Notes: generated by a model not told the origin, from the letters alone. Counted from the stretch's first letter, positions 18,037-27,748 are shown. The stretch is DNA of 64,000 nucleotides from Fluviispira multicolorata (GCF_009208585.1 NZ_WFLN01000007.1:124001-188000); one strand, 5' to 3'. Program-made: numbers and translations.

Positions 18037-18771
18037 GCGATAAGATCTCCTTCTTTCTTTTCTTTTGTAAAGTTAATATCTTTACTCCTACTGAGTTTTA
18101 ATTCTAACACGCTCTATGCACAAGATGAAACGGAAGAAAATACCTCCTATACACCTGTATTTCGTTCAGGGCATACTTTGTCTCTCTTAACATCTTGGGA
18201 TCATTCTACTTGGAATGTGAGCCAAAACAGTGCTTCGAGCTTTGGAACAATATCTTCTCTTTCTGAGACACGTTTAGGAGTTGGACTGTATTTAAGATAT
18301 GCTTATCACATAAATATAGTTTCAAATTTTGGCTTTTTTCTGGGTACGACGGCGGGACTGCTTTTACCTGTCTCAAATTATGGTAGTTTAAAACCTGTTT
18401 ACGGGTACGCTTTTCCAACTGTTATGGGAGGGCTGTCATTAAATTTCAGTCAAAATTATCGACTCCTGACAGGAGCAGAGTATGGTGCGGCATGGTTCCC
18501 AGATATGACGATTTTAACCGATACAACATCTACTGCAGCATCAACATCACGTGCTCTTGCTCCTGTCCCTGACGTGTTTTCTTATTTTGTCGGTTTAGAT
18601 TATTTTTATAAAAAAAACTTAGCACTTTCTTTTCAAACAGGATATCGTTTGACTAAGATAACTTGTCTTAATAATTGTTCATCAACCTCATTTTTAAATA
18701 CCTTGTCAATTAATAATAAAAGTATATTTGCACAGTTGGGACTGACATTTCAGGTAAGTGAATTTCGATAG
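17869..18771 (+). CDS. Outer-membrane beta-barrel-like exported protein, start uncertain
   Basis: The well-supported part begins near 18055 with a signal peptide (FVKLISLLLLSFNSNTLYAQ). About 210 residues of alternating, aromatic-rich sequence typical of a small beta-barrel follow (GLYLRYAYHIN, FFLGTTAGLLLPVSNYG, LTFQVSEFR). No ATG, GTG or TTG lies in frame just before the signal peptide. The nearest are a GTG pair at 17953/17956 and ATGs at 17869 and 17887. All of these give a highly basic 30-65 residue extension and overlap the minus-strand gene starting at 18036. Either the signal peptide has a long n-region or a rare start codon is used. The stop is firm; the start is not. Confidence 0.7.
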   Translation: MMKLDFMQYKKKNEQTERQNTSIQRYKRVVVGTEKDCKKKNKNKSGKKFIFYNTHHAIRSPSFFSFVKLISLLLLSFNSNTLYAQDETEENTSYTPVFRSGHTLSLLTSWDHSTWNVSQNSASSFGTISSLSETRLGVGLYLRYAYHINIVSNFGFFLGTTAGLLLPVSNYGSLKPVYGYAFPTVMGGLSLNFSQNYRLLTGAEYGAAWFPDMTILTDTTSTAASTSRALAPVPDVFSYFVGLDYFYKKNLALSFQTGYRLTKITCLNNCSSTSFLNTLSINNKSIFAQLGLTFQVSEFR

Positions 18772-18791
18772 CAGAAGTAAACATAAGAGAA

Positions 18792-19292
18792 TTAATCTAT
18801 AAAGCGGATATCTTTAACTTCATAGTATTTTTCACCCCTTGGTAAGTTTACTGTGACTATGTCTCCAACTGCTTTATTAATAAGTGATTTTGCAAGTGGA
18901 CTTGAAATAGAAATAGCATTGTTTTTAATGTCTGCTTCGAGATCTCCTACAATTCTATATGATTTTTCTTCACCTTTGCTATCGTCACTCACATCAACGA
19001 GAGAAACAAGAGCACCAAATACGACTCTATCGGTTCTTCCTTTACCACCCGTAATAACTTGTACACGTCCAAGCTTATCTTCAAGCTCCATAATTCGACC
19101 TTCGATAAAGCCCTGTTTTTCACGCGCAGCATGATATTCTGCATTTTCTGAAAGATCGCCTAAGGCACGTGCTTCAGCAATTTCAGAAATAACTTTTGGG
19201 CGATCGAGGGTTTTAAGGCGTTTTAGCTCTTCTTTTAATTTCTCATGACCAATCTGAGTAATGGGAATGGGAGCGTTTGTATCTATAGACAT
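18792..19292 (-). CDS. greA: Transcription elongation factor GreA
   Basis: A 166-residue GreA-family protein. The N-terminal coiled coil carries the conserved tip DLSENAEYHAAREKQG, whose acidic residues enter the RNA polymerase secondary channel and stimulate cleavage of backtracked RNA. The C-terminal FKBP-like domain ends ISSPLAKSLINKAVGDIV. The start is an ATG with AAAGGT upstream. A hairpin followed by a T-run stands in the leader. Confidence 0.94.
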   Translation of the reverse strand: MSIDTNAPIPITQIGHEKLKEELKRLKTLDRPKVISEIAEARALGDLSENAEYHAAREKQGFIEGRIMELEDKLGRVQVITGGKGRTDRVVFGALVSLVDVSDDSKGEEKSYRIVGDLEADIKNNAISISSPLAKSLINKAVGDIVTVNLPRGEKYYEVKDIRFID

Positions 19293-19320
19293 AAAAAATT
19301 ACCTTTTTAAAATCTGTATA

Positions 19321-19375
19321 AAAAAAGAAACAAATCGATTGATTGCCATCTATGATGGAATAGCAAAATTCGATT
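19321..19375 (-). promoter_or_regulatory. Hairpin plus T-run in the greA leader
   Basis: On the minus strand AATCGA (19375-19370) can pair with TCGATT (19338-19333), with an inner CCATC-ATA-GATGG stem. The structure is followed by TTGTTTCTTTTTTT about 30 bases upstream of greA. It could attenuate greA transcription; leader attenuation with release of a small RNA is known for E. coli greA (GraL). The pairing has bulges, so this is tentative. Confidence 0.35.
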
Positions 19376-19477
19376 CGCTAAAAAATTATCCCAAGTAAGA
19401 ACTCAAGAATTTGTTTGGTTCATTGTAGTCTGAACCGAGCTCCTCTTCAATTAGGAAAGCATAATAATAAATTGCTC

Positions 19478-19509
19478 TGCGGGCTGAAGATTTACACCTT
19501 CAGCCCGCA
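19478..19509. other. 12-bp perfect GC-rich inverted repeat
   Basis: The arms TGCGGGCTGAAG and CTTCAGCCCGCA are separated by 8 bases, downstream of the DUF1844 gene. This is the most GC-rich and stable hairpin in the surrounding noncoding DNA. No U-tract follows on either strand, so it is not a textbook intrinsic terminator. It may protect a 3' end or be part of a small RNA. Confidence 0.6.
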
Positions 19510-19574
19510 TAACAAAAATAATTGTATGCCATATCATGAGTTGGGATCAATGACACATAAATAGGATAGCATGC

Positions 19575-19823
19575 TTACTTCCGTGCTTCAACATACTTAA
19601 GTCGAAGGTCATAAAGTAAGCTTGAGAGCATTTCTTCTTCAGCTGCGGTTAGATTCCCTTTTGTCTTTTTCAGAAGAGTATCTAATATTTCTATATTTAA
19701 ATGAGCAGTTTCAGTGTCTTTGCTATAGGTGTTGGTACCAGGAGTGGGATATAAACCCATAGCGACAAGAGCTGCATTGCCTAACGAGAGAATTAATATA
19801 CTGAATGTTGAATGTTCTTGCAT
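19575..19823 (-). CDS. DUF1844-family protein
   Basis: An 82-residue protein matching the small DUF1844 family found in deltaproteobacteria-like genomes: FSILILSLGNAALVAMGLYPTP at the N-terminus and KTKGNLTAAEEEMLSSLLYDLRLKYV at the C-terminus. The ATG at 19823 has GGAG nine bases upstream and matches the family's length. A longer frame from ATG 19880 has no ribosome site. The function of the family is unknown. Confidence 0.85.
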   Translation of the reverse strand: MQEHSTFSILILSLGNAALVAMGLYPTPGTNTYSKDTETAHLNIEILDTLLKKTKGNLTAAEEEMLSSLLYDLRLKYVEARK

Positions 19824-19901
19824 TTGCTTTGGCTCCAAGAAGAAAATACATTCTTGAGAACTACATTCACACAGTATCATGAGTCAACAGGTAGGCAAAG
19901 C

Positions 19902-20702
19902 TCAAGATGCGCGATCTGTTGCTTTATAAGATTTTAGTTTTTTCTTATCTTTTTCACGCAAGGACTGAGGGATTTTTTCTATGCTAAAAGCAACCCAGAG
20001 CTTTAAAATCACTCTCGATTCTGATGAACTGCAATCGATACCAAAGACTTTTTCAAACTCCTGTTCAAAAAGGCTCGACAGATGATTTTTGGGAAAGATA
20101 ACCTCAAGGTAAATAGTATCATCCCAAACTACTGATAAGCTGGGAAAAATTTCGGCTTGCTTGGAAAGGTAGAGAGACTCTTCGAGAAAATTAAAAATAG
20201 CGGAATGTGTATGTGTTTCATTTTGTAACCAAGTATAAAAATGAATTGACTCTCTTGGAACTCTTAACACATGAATAGGATGGATTTTTTCAAATTTGGA
20301 TTTGTATTTTAAAAAAATCTTCCTTAAAATAGGGGCCATGATTTTTTCAGTTGAACTTTGGGACTTAGAAAACTCATGCCAAGGAAAGCCAGAAAATCTT
20401 GAAAATATTTTTTCTCGTTGATTCATCGAAATTGTAAACATGTTAATTTGCCACACTGTGTGTGGTTCCTCGAAATGAATAATATAGCTTTCAACTGAAA
20501 TACTTTGCCAGTCTGTCACTGAATAATGAGTTTCATCATAAGCATGTAAATCAGACTTGTCCAGATGTTGGTTTTCGCCAAATACTTTAAAGCGTATTCC
20601 TGATTCCCTTAAATTTAAAATCAATAAAAACGCTGCTCCAATAATGGCTGCAAACACAAGGATCACATCTCTGACAAGAATATCTTGTTCAAGACTTAAC
20701 AT
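19902..20702 (-). CDS. Hypothetical protein with N-terminal membrane anchor
   Basis: A 266-residue protein starting at ATG 20702, with GAGGG eight bases upstream. One hydrophobic segment (about residues 10-30, DVILVFAAIIGAAFLLILNL) anchors it. The rest is a soluble mixed domain of about 230 residues without a recognised motif, ending in a Lys-rich tail. It lies between the phosphohexomutase and DUF1844 genes on the same strand. Family not recognised. Confidence 0.7.
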   Translation of the reverse strand: MLSLEQDILVRDVILVFAAIIGAAFLLILNLRESGIRFKVFGENQHLDKSDLHAYDETHYSVTDWQSISVESYIIHFEEPHTVWQINMFTISMNQREKIFSRFSGFPWHEFSKSQSSTEKIMAPILRKIFLKYKSKFEKIHPIHVLRVPRESIHFYTWLQNETHTHSAIFNFLEESLYLSKQAEIFPSLSVVWDDTIYLEVIFPKNHLSSLFEQEFEKVFGIDCSSSESRVILKLWVAFSIEKIPQSLREKDKKKLKSYKATDRAS

Positions 20703-20772
20703 AGAAAAAGCCCTCACAATTTTACTTTTCGGTAAAATAAAGGGCTTTCTAAAATAATTTCTTTATGTTCAG

Positions 20773-22587
20773 TTAAGGATTTTTTTGAACAAATTCATGG
20801 ATTTCTTTGCTGAGAAGCTCAATTTTCATTAAAGTTTCTTTGTAAGCAAGCTCTACATCTGGCTTTTCTGTACAAACAGAAACATAAAATTTGAGTTTTG
20901 GTTCGGTTCCACTGGGACGCATTGAAATTTTACTCCCATCTTTGAGTAAAAACTGCAATACATTTGAATTTGGTATAGAAAACTTTAGCTGTGTACTTTT
21001 CTCAGTATAATCAAGTATTTGATTTACTGAAAGACCTCCCCAGCTTTGCTTGGGATTTGTCCTCATTTCTAACATCATGCGAGCAATTCGCTGTGCTCCT
21101 TCTTCGCCATAAAGATCAATGTTTATAAGCTCTTCGTGCCATGCTCCATGTATTTTAAAAAGATCAAAAAGATATTCGCAGACTGATTTGTTGTTCATTT
21201 TTAAAACAGAAATCATTTCAGAAGCTTGGCAGATTGCAGCGATAGCGTCTTTGTCTCTTACGTTGTTTGCAGGCATAAAACCAAAACTTTCTTCGGTGCC
21301 AAAAAGGTATTTATGGCTTTTACCCTCTGTTTCCCAGCTGCGTACAAGTCCTGCAATCCATTTAAATCCAGTTAAAGTATTAAAAATTTCAATATCATAG
21401 TGAGCACAGATGCGTGAGTGTAAATCAGAAGTGACAATGGTTTTTACGATTTTGTGCGTGCTTTCAAGTTTTCCGCTTTTTTTCATAAGCCCTAAAATAG
21501 AGTCTATTAAAAGAGCACCCGTCTGATTGCCATTTAGTAAAACATAGTCCCCTTGGGCTTGGTGAGATAAAAGCCCTTTGGCCATTTTAGGATCATAAAC
21601 TGCCAAAGCCAATCTGTCAGAGTCAGGATCTGTTGCAAATACGCAGTCAGCTTTACGGTTCGTTGCATATTGGATTGCAAGAGAAAGAGCATCTCTTTCT
21701 TCTGGATTTGGTTTTTTGACTGTAGGGAAATTGCCATTGGGTTCCGCTTGTTCAGGAACAACAAACACATTTTTAAATCCCCATGACTCAAGCGCTCTCA
21801 ATGCGGGAATTTTTCCGGTTCCATGTAGAGGAGTGTAAACTATATTTAAATCTCTTGTTATGTTTGGTGCTAAGGATAACTTTTTAATTTCAGAAAAATA
21901 ATCAGTTAATAAATCATCATTAATATAATGAATTAATTTTTTATTCTCCGCTTCTTTGAAATCAATATATTTTGCTTCAGAGAAAGATAATACTGAAAAC
22001 ACTTCATTTAAAATACCTGCATCTTGCGGAGGAATGATTTGTGCGCCATCTTCCCAATATATTTTAATTCCATTGTACTCAGGGGGATTATGGCTAGCAG
22101 TGACACAAACGCCACTCAAGCAATTTAATTTTCTAATTGCATAAGATAAAGCAGGAGTTGTTTGTAGAGTTGGAAAAATATACACTGGAATATTATTTGC
22201 GGCTAAAACACAGGCTGTTTCTTTAGTAAATAAAGGTGAATTGTTTCTACTGTCATATGCAATAGCAACACCTCTATGAGTGTCTTTTGGGCAGTGCTTT
22301 GTAATATAATTTGCAAGCCCTTGAATTGATCTCCGAATAACGTAACGGTTCATGCGATTAGAACCCATACCCATCACTCCACGCATTCCACCTGTGCCAA
22401 ATTCGAGATCACGATAAAAACGATCTCTTAATTCTTTTATATTTTTTTCTTTAATAAGTTCGCTAATTTCATTTTTATTTTCGATTGAAATAGAAGAATC
22501 GTTTAACCAATCAGCAATTCTTGATTTACAATCAGTGAGTGGTGAAAATAGTGGGGAGTTTAATTCATTTAAAATAGCGCTAAACAT
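20773..22587 (-). CDS. Phosphohexomutase (phosphoglucomutase/phosphomannomutase)
   Basis: A 604-residue enzyme of the alpha-D-phosphohexomutase superfamily, close in length to the PgcA/PGM2 branch. It has all four signature elements. The catalytic phosphoserine loop is TASHNPP (Ser about 165). The Mg-binding loop is DPDSDR (near 318), the sugar-binding loop GTEESFGF (near 420) and the phosphate-binding loop MRPSGTEPKLK near 570. It interconverts hexose 1- and 6-phosphates, feeding envelope polysaccharide or glycogen synthesis. A TPR lipoprotein gene ends ten bases upstream, so the two are probably co-transcribed. Confidence 0.93.
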   Translation of the reverse strand: MFSAILNELNSPLFSPLTDCKSRIADWLNDSSISIENKNEISELIKEKNIKELRDRFYRDLEFGTGGMRGVMGMGSNRMNRYVIRRSIQGLANYITKHCPKDTHRGVAIAYDSRNNSPLFTKETACVLAANNIPVYIFPTLQTTPALSYAIRKLNCLSGVCVTASHNPPEYNGIKIYWEDGAQIIPPQDAGILNEVFSVLSFSEAKYIDFKEAENKKLIHYINDDLLTDYFSEIKKLSLAPNITRDLNIVYTPLHGTGKIPALRALESWGFKNVFVVPEQAEPNGNFPTVKKPNPEERDALSLAIQYATNRKADCVFATDPDSDRLALAVYDPKMAKGLLSHQAQGDYVLLNGNQTGALLIDSILGLMKKSGKLESTHKIVKTIVTSDLHSRICAHYDIEIFNTLTGFKWIAGLVRSWETEGKSHKYLFGTEESFGFMPANNVRDKDAIAAICQASEMISVLKMNNKSVCEYLFDLFKIHGAWHEELINIDLYGEEGAQRIARMMLEMRTNPKQSWGGLSVNQILDYTEKSTQLKFSIPNSNVLQFLLKDGSKISMRPSGTEPKLKFYVSVCTEKPDVELAYKETLMKIELLSKEIHEFVQKNP

Positions 22588-22597
22588 TTTATACCTT

Positions 22598-23599
22598 TCA
22601 GGGCTTGCTCATTTCTCTTTGAACCTGTTTTAAATTATTTTGAACTGCTAACATATCCGAGTAACCAGGGTAGTTTTTAATAATTCCTTGTAAAATTTGT
22701 AAGCATTGACTGAGAGTGTCTTTTCGAGTTGCCCCTGTTTGCTGACTTGCTCTGACAAATAATGCTCGTACTTTAAAACGTAAATTCATGACAAGATTTT
22801 TTTCTGCATCGGAGCGCAAGCGTTTTATGGAATCGCTCCTTTTATCGTTTGGAATGGTGTCTATTAATGCCAACGCTTGTTCAGGTGAATCATTGTCAAG
22901 CATTTGTTTTGCACTGCTGACGATTTGATCGATTGTTTGATTGGGAGCATCTGTTAATGCGCCTGAGTTGGTCATTTGTAAGCCGGGTTCTTGTGGGTTG
23001 AGTTGTAAGATTTGTGAATTTAAAGATGAAATATCAAGTTGTTGTGCTAATATTAAATCGCGTGCAACTCGTTTTTCTGTCAGTGCATTGTCTTTTTCAC
23101 CCAATGCGATATAAAAATCAGATATGGTATTTTTGAGCCAAGCTTCATTGATAATTGGATATCTTAATTGAGTTGCTTTTAAAACGGCAATGGCATTGTG
23201 TAAGCGATTGGGATTATCAAGGCCCGCTTTTGCGTCGCACACATAGACAGCGGCTTGCGATAATGTTGGGTAAGAATCGATAGGAAAAGTTTTAGAATAT
23301 TTATCTAAAGATTTTGCCAAATCAAGTACTGTTGAACAATTTTGTGAGATGAAATTATCTTCAATTTCTTTAAGTGTTGAAAGGATTTTTTCGAAATCTT
23401 TTTCAGTTAATACTATTCTTATAGGAGTTTGGGTGGTTGAAGAAGGTGGAGGATCAATTACAGAAGGAGCTGGTTTAACAGCCGGAGCATTTACAATACT
23501 TACGTTTTCTTTTTTACCTGTAAGGCTTGTGCAACCCGAAATAAGAAAAATAAAACCACTCAAAAGAATTGATTTTAAAAATATTTTTTTTTCTGACAT
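22598..23599 (-). CDS. Lipoprotein with helical repeats
   Basis: A 333-residue lipoprotein. From the ATG at 23599 (ribosome site AAGG) the signal peptide ends in a lipobox LISGC with Cys 23. A Pro-rich linker follows, then a helical TPR-like region of about 250 residues (LDLAKSLDKYSKTFPIDSY, NRLHNAIAVLKATQLRYP, PEQALALIDTIPND). Such envelope TPR lipoproteins act as assembly or scaffold factors, but no partner is indicated. A longer frame to 23647 only adds residues ahead of the signal peptide. Confidence 0.75.
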   Translation of the reverse strand: MSEKKIFLKSILLSGFIFLISGCTSLTGKKENVSIVNAPAVKPAPSVIDPPPSSTTQTPIRIVLTEKDFEKILSTLKEIEDNFISQNCSTVLDLAKSLDKYSKTFPIDSYPTLSQAAVYVCDAKAGLDNPNRLHNAIAVLKATQLRYPIINEAWLKNTISDFYIALGEKDNALTEKRVARDLILAQQLDISSLNSQILQLNPQEPGLQMTNSGALTDAPNQTIDQIVSSAKQMLDNDSPEQALALIDTIPNDKRSDSIKRLRSDAEKNLVMNLRFKVRALFVRASQQTGATRKDTLSQCLQILQGIIKNYPGYSDMLAVQNNLKQVQREMSKP

Positions 23600-23674
23600 A
23601 CGAACCTTTTTTAAATAACAAAAAAATAAAAATACAAACTCAATCAAATAAATTTGTATTACATGGAATGAATG

Positions 23675-24919
23675 TTACCAGTGACAGGAGAGTCCTAGCA
23701 AGTGTCTGCGTTCAACAAACGTTTGTGTTGTGCTATTCACTGGCAATGAGTCGTTAATAACATAAGATGAATAATCGATCGATAAAAATGCAGCGTTAAT
23801 TGATATGCCCCATGTTGCCCCGCCTTCCATGTAGCCTCCTCTGATTGAAAATCCTTGTTGAATAAGGACTTTTCCAAAGTAAAGCTCGGCACCTGCATGT
23901 AAAAGTCTATTTAAATCGACATCCTTAACTCCATAATTGTTGCCACCAAATGAAACTGGAATGGGATAAACATCGACTGAGAGTCTTAAATTCACTTTAG
24001 ATTTTGCAACTTTTCCCCTTGGAGTTAAGGACAGTCCTATCCTAAGTTCTGTCGGATCAATTTTTGAAGTGTTTGGTGAAGTATCTGTACCTCCCTGTCG
24101 AATTGCCCCGCAAATATTTTCTGTATTTTGTGTCACTGGATTTTTATAAGTATTGATGCATCCTGTTGGAATATTTCTAACAGCAATTCCTAGAGTGGGG
24201 AACCAATAATCTGCAGCTGTGAACATCAAACCAGCATCGATTCCGACGGATGTGGTTTGGATCCCATTTTTCGTAATTTCGCTTGTGAGATCATTTGTTG
24301 AAGTAACATGGGTGGTATCCATTGTGCTGTTTTGATAATCCGTGCGATAATTGGGACGTATGGAAAGCCCATAGCGAAAGCCTCCGCGTTGGGTTGCGTT
24401 AGAAATTGCAATGGCAGCAGTGGCCGTTGTGGTGGAAATGGTATAAGCGTTATTCGGATTTGCCGTGTCTAAAAAAGCTACCTTATTCTCGCTTCGTATT
24501 GGAAATCCAATCATAAATGTTGGGGCAAATTTTCCTCCAAATATTATTTCTGGAAAACTCTGTAGTTCTAAATAGGATTGTTTTCCTGGTGTGTTTTTTG
24601 CTGCATTTATGAGATCAGTCCCCCATTCCAATGGATTTGCTTTCATATTATTGAGCATCAATTCATTGGCACCTATTTCAAAATCAGGAAATTTAATATC
24701 GCTTATAGCTTTTTTTGAAGCTGGGTTTCTTGTAGAGCTTAAACCTGCAGGATTTGCATAAATAGCTGTTTCATCATTGGAGAAGGCCGTAAAAGATTCT
24801 CCCATCCCCATGGCGCGCATACTGTGCCAATCCACTGGTAAAGTTTCTGCAAAACAATACATAGAAGATAATGAAGAAATGTATAAAAGCAGATATTTTT
24901 TCAGAAAACTTAACTTCAT
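23675..24919 (-). CDS. Outer-membrane beta-barrel protein (PorV/FadL-like)
   Basis: A 414-residue exported protein with a signal peptide of about 24 residues (SSLSSMYCFA). It opens with MRAMGMGESFTAFSNDETAIYANPAGLS, the N-terminal signature of PorV- and FadL-like barrels (an Asp/Asn-rich turn and NPAGL). Alternating strands follow to the aromatic C-terminus GLSCHW. It should lie in the outer membrane; the substrate is unknown. It is followed by the TPR lipoprotein gene. Confidence 0.85.
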   Translation of the reverse strand: MKLSFLKKYLLLYISSLSSMYCFAETLPVDWHSMRAMGMGESFTAFSNDETAIYANPAGLSSTRNPASKKAISDIKFPDFEIGANELMLNNMKANPLEWGTDLINAAKNTPGKQSYLELQSFPEIIFGGKFAPTFMIGFPIRSENKVAFLDTANPNNAYTISTTTATAAIAISNATQRGGFRYGLSIRPNYRTDYQNSTMDTTHVTSTNDLTSEITKNGIQTTSVGIDAGLMFTAADYWFPTLGIAVRNIPTGCINTYKNPVTQNTENICGAIRQGGTDTSPNTSKIDPTELRIGLSLTPRGKVAKSKVNLRLSVDVYPIPVSFGGNNYGVKDVDLNRLLHAGAELYFGKVLIQQGFSIRGGYMEGGATWGISINAAFLSIDYSSYVINDSLPVNSTTQTFVERRHLLGLSCHW

Positions 24920-25006
24920 CCCTTCACCTCAAATAAATGAATCACTTTCATAAGGTGTCGGCATTTAAAATTAATTTTAGAAATGAAAAATTTTCCTAGG
25001 CAAGAT

Positions 25007-27739
25007 TCAAAGCGGAGTCACAAAAAAGCCTATTTTGGTTCGATTTGTTAAAGTTGGATTGTCTAAGTTTTTTCCTTCGAAGATATCGATAGCATAAAAA
25101 TTATCTTTGATTGCTTTTTGACTTTTCTTTAAATTTTTTTCATCAACTATAAAAATTTTTTCAAGATTTTGTTTAGTTACTGAATCAAAATAAAAGGGAA
25201 TACTTTCTGAAGAGGTTAAGTAGTTTCCAAAATAAAAGTAAGGAAGTGAAGTGATATTTTTACGATATGAAAAACTTCCACCTAAAAATTCATCAATATT
25301 TGAGTAAAATGCATTTGCACCCTCATTTTTTTGATACCAGGTAAAAGTTATAAATTTATTTTTAATGGAGCAGGGAAAGAACTCTATCGATTTTTCTAAA
25401 ATAATTTGATTCACAGGATAATTAGTTTGTACCCCAAATATCTGTTCCTTTTTTGGATTCCATAAAAATGAAGCACAATTATGCGCATCAGGCTTAATGA
25501 GCAAAGTGTATTTAAAGAATTTATTTATATTTATTGGTTCAAGAGATGTTTTTATATTTTCTTCATAGTCTTTTTTCTTTATATTTTCTAGCATATAACC
25601 ATCAATTTTTGATTGCTTATTTGCGATGTTTTTTCCTACTGGTATTCCAACGTTAGTCAAAAGAGTAGCTGTAATATCATTGATATTTAAATTTTCAAAT
25701 GTTAAATTTTTCTTAGGAATTAATCCTGGAATTTTCAATATTCCAGTGGCAATACTTCCCTTTTTTGAATCTACTTTTTCTAAAGGTTGTAAAATAAAAA
25801 CAATTGTGCGATTTTCAATTTTTCTTGCTTTAATGGTGTCCATGATTTGTCCAAGTGCGCGATCAATATAAGATACTCTTGCTATGTCATCAATCTGAAA
25901 AGGATTGACAATAGAAGAAAAGCCTAGGGTTGAAATTGATTTACCGAGATCTTTGAGTGTAGGACGAATAAGTGTGGGATCTGTGTCGAGTAGAATATGT
26001 GCTAAAAATCTGGACTGTTGATTTTCTTGTGTCCAATTCTGAAAAGCCTCTACTGTTCTTGGAATATAAAGAGTTTGGTTATTTATTAAAATATATTCAT
26101 TTGGTCCCCAGTTTGGAACTGCATCAATATTTTGAGATACGCCAGATAAATATGAAGAAATTACTTGGAAATCCTTTTGAGAGATGGAAGGTGATATATC
26201 TTTTGATTTTGTTTTAAATATTGCATCTAAGCCTTGAACTGGTAAATTTCTGTCATCAATTTGCATGTTTTTTCTTGAAAAAGCCCATTCGCTTTTTTCA
26301 AGCCAACGTCCATAAAAATTTGAAAAACCAGCTGATTCAGAAATTTGTTTATTAAAAAAATATGTTTCAGGATTTGCAATTCCAACGACATCGTATCCAT
26401 ATTTTCGCAATTCTAAATATGTATTTTTTTCTTTTTCATCATCAACTTCTTCTCTTGTTATTGGGATATTATCTGAGCTTAAATATTTTGAATCTGAGAA
26501 AATGAATCGTCTGAAGTTTTCACTTGAATTTTCAGATATCGAGATGCTTTTTGAAAAAACGGCTGATTGTTCTAATAAAGAATTTAATGTTGGGGATATT
26601 TTTGCAAGTTTTTTTCTGTTTTTTAGTAGTGATTCAGATATTTTTGGTGTTTGAATAATTACAATATTATAACCAAAAGCAGTGCTATAAGGCTCATCGG
26701 TCATAATTTGTGGATTTGTAATTTGAGTTAACGGATCTATAATTGTAACAGATTTTTTTGTTGGTTGATTTAGTTGAATAGGGGTTGGAGGTAATTCTTC
26801 AGGTTTTAAATCTTCTGGTTTTTGTTCATCCACAAACTTATCTACCTCTTCATCATCTTCTAATATTGTTTCATCTTCATTTGCTAATTTTACGGTCTTT
26901 TTTTGATTTGCTATAAGTATGGTTTTATTTACATTCCAAATTTTACTTTGGCTAGAAACACGAATAGGTGAACGAGCATTGTGCTCAGTGTGATTTACAC
27001 TTGCATCTAAAATATAAAAGCTAGAAGATATGCTTATGATTTTTATATTTGTTGCGGTTGAGTCATTAATGGGAATAGAGAATTTAACTCTTTTCTGTAC
27101 ATCATCTTCTGTAAATGTCTTTGCCCAAATATATTGCCCAAGATTTATTCTAATACTACCAGGAGTTAATAAAAAGAGAGTAAAATTAAATGATCTTCGA
27201 CCTCGCACAACAGGAATTGTTGCTTTTATTTCTTCTCCACCTAAGAGTATAATGCCTTCAATCAAGCGACTCCAATGGCTGTAAGGAAAAACAACTTGTG
27301 ATGATTTTCTAAAAACGTTTGGATTGAGTGAGTTGTAAAATAATTTTTTTGCTGGGAGCATTGGCCATAAAAAAGAAGTGTCTTCAAGGGAAGTCATAAA
27401 GCGTGTATTTGATATCTCAGCATTTGAATCTAAAAAGAGATCATAAATAGGAGTATTTAAAATCTCCATTCTTTGCAGTTGCTTTTCCATTCTACGCAAC
27501 TGTTCTGACTTTGCATAACGTTTGAGACGACGGCGTTCAAGGTTTTCTTGCTCTAATGCTGAAATTGGCCAAGGAGCTATAAAGCGGGAGGAGCGAGCTG
27601 TGCTAAAATTATTTGATATTGTTTGAACTGGAAAAAAGAATGAAATAATTAGAAAACAAATTAAAAATGTAAAAACAGTAATTGATGAGACTATAATATA
27701 TAGTGATAATTTAGATAGTCTTGATGTTTTTAGAGCCAT
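25007..27739 (-). CDS. Sulfatase-fold membrane protein, apparently catalytically dead
   Basis: A 910-residue protein: a membrane anchor (about 12-36), a basic coiled segment (ERRRLKRYAKSEQLRRMEK), a beta-rich region, an acidic linker, and a C-terminal region with the layout of alkaline-phosphatase/sulfatase enzymes. The opening strand is YNIVIIQTPK where sulfatases have a metal-binding Asp. ARVSYIDRALGQIMDTIKARKI matches the helix before the last metal site, but the Asp-His-Gly is replaced by ILQPLEK. ILKIPGLIPKKNLTFENLNINDITATLLTNVGIP (given here as known family landmarks 'pGl.p.. . di.aTLL..vGIP') follows. The nucleophile region has no CxPSR or threonine motif. It is spaced nine bases from an upstream gene of similar type. 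Confidence 0.6.
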   Translation of the reverse strand: MALKTSRLSKLSLYIIVSSITVFTFLICFLIISFFFPVQTISNNFSTARSSRFIAPWPISALEQENLERRRLKRYAKSEQLRRMEKQLQRMEILNTPIYDLFLDSNAEISNTRFMTSLEDTSFLWPMLPAKKLFYNSLNPNVFRKSSQVVFPYSHWSRLIEGIILLGGEEIKATIPVVRGRRSFNFTLFLLTPGSIRINLGQYIWAKTFTEDDVQKRVKFSIPINDSTATNIKIISISSSFYILDASVNHTEHNARSPIRVSSQSKIWNVNKTILIANQKKTVKLANEDETILEDDEEVDKFVDEQKPEDLKPEELPPTPIQLNQPTKKSVTIIDPLTQITNPQIMTDEPYSTAFGYNIVIIQTPKISESLLKNRKKLAKISPTLNSLLEQSAVFSKSISISENSSENFRRFIFSDSKYLSSDNIPITREEVDDEKEKNTYLELRKYGYDVVGIANPETYFFNKQISESAGFSNFYGRWLEKSEWAFSRKNMQIDDRNLPVQGLDAIFKTKSKDISPSISQKDFQVISSYLSGVSQNIDAVPNWGPNEYILINNQTLYIPRTVEAFQNWTQENQQSRFLAHILLDTDPTLIRPTLKDLGKSISTLGFSSIVNPFQIDDIARVSYIDRALGQIMDTIKARKIENRTIVFILQPLEKVDSKKGSIATGILKIPGLIPKKNLTFENLNINDITATLLTNVGIPVGKNIANKQSKIDGYMLENIKKKDYEENIKTSLEPININKFFKYTLLIKPDAHNCASFLWNPKKEQIFGVQTNYPVNQIILEKSIEFFPCSIKNKFITFTWYQKNEGANAFYSNIDEFLGGSFSYRKNITSLPYFYFGNYLTSSESIPFYFDSVTKQNLEKIFIVDEKNLKKSQKAIKDNFYAIDIFEGKNLDNPTLTNRTKIGFFVTPL

Positions 27740-27748
27740 AACATTAAC

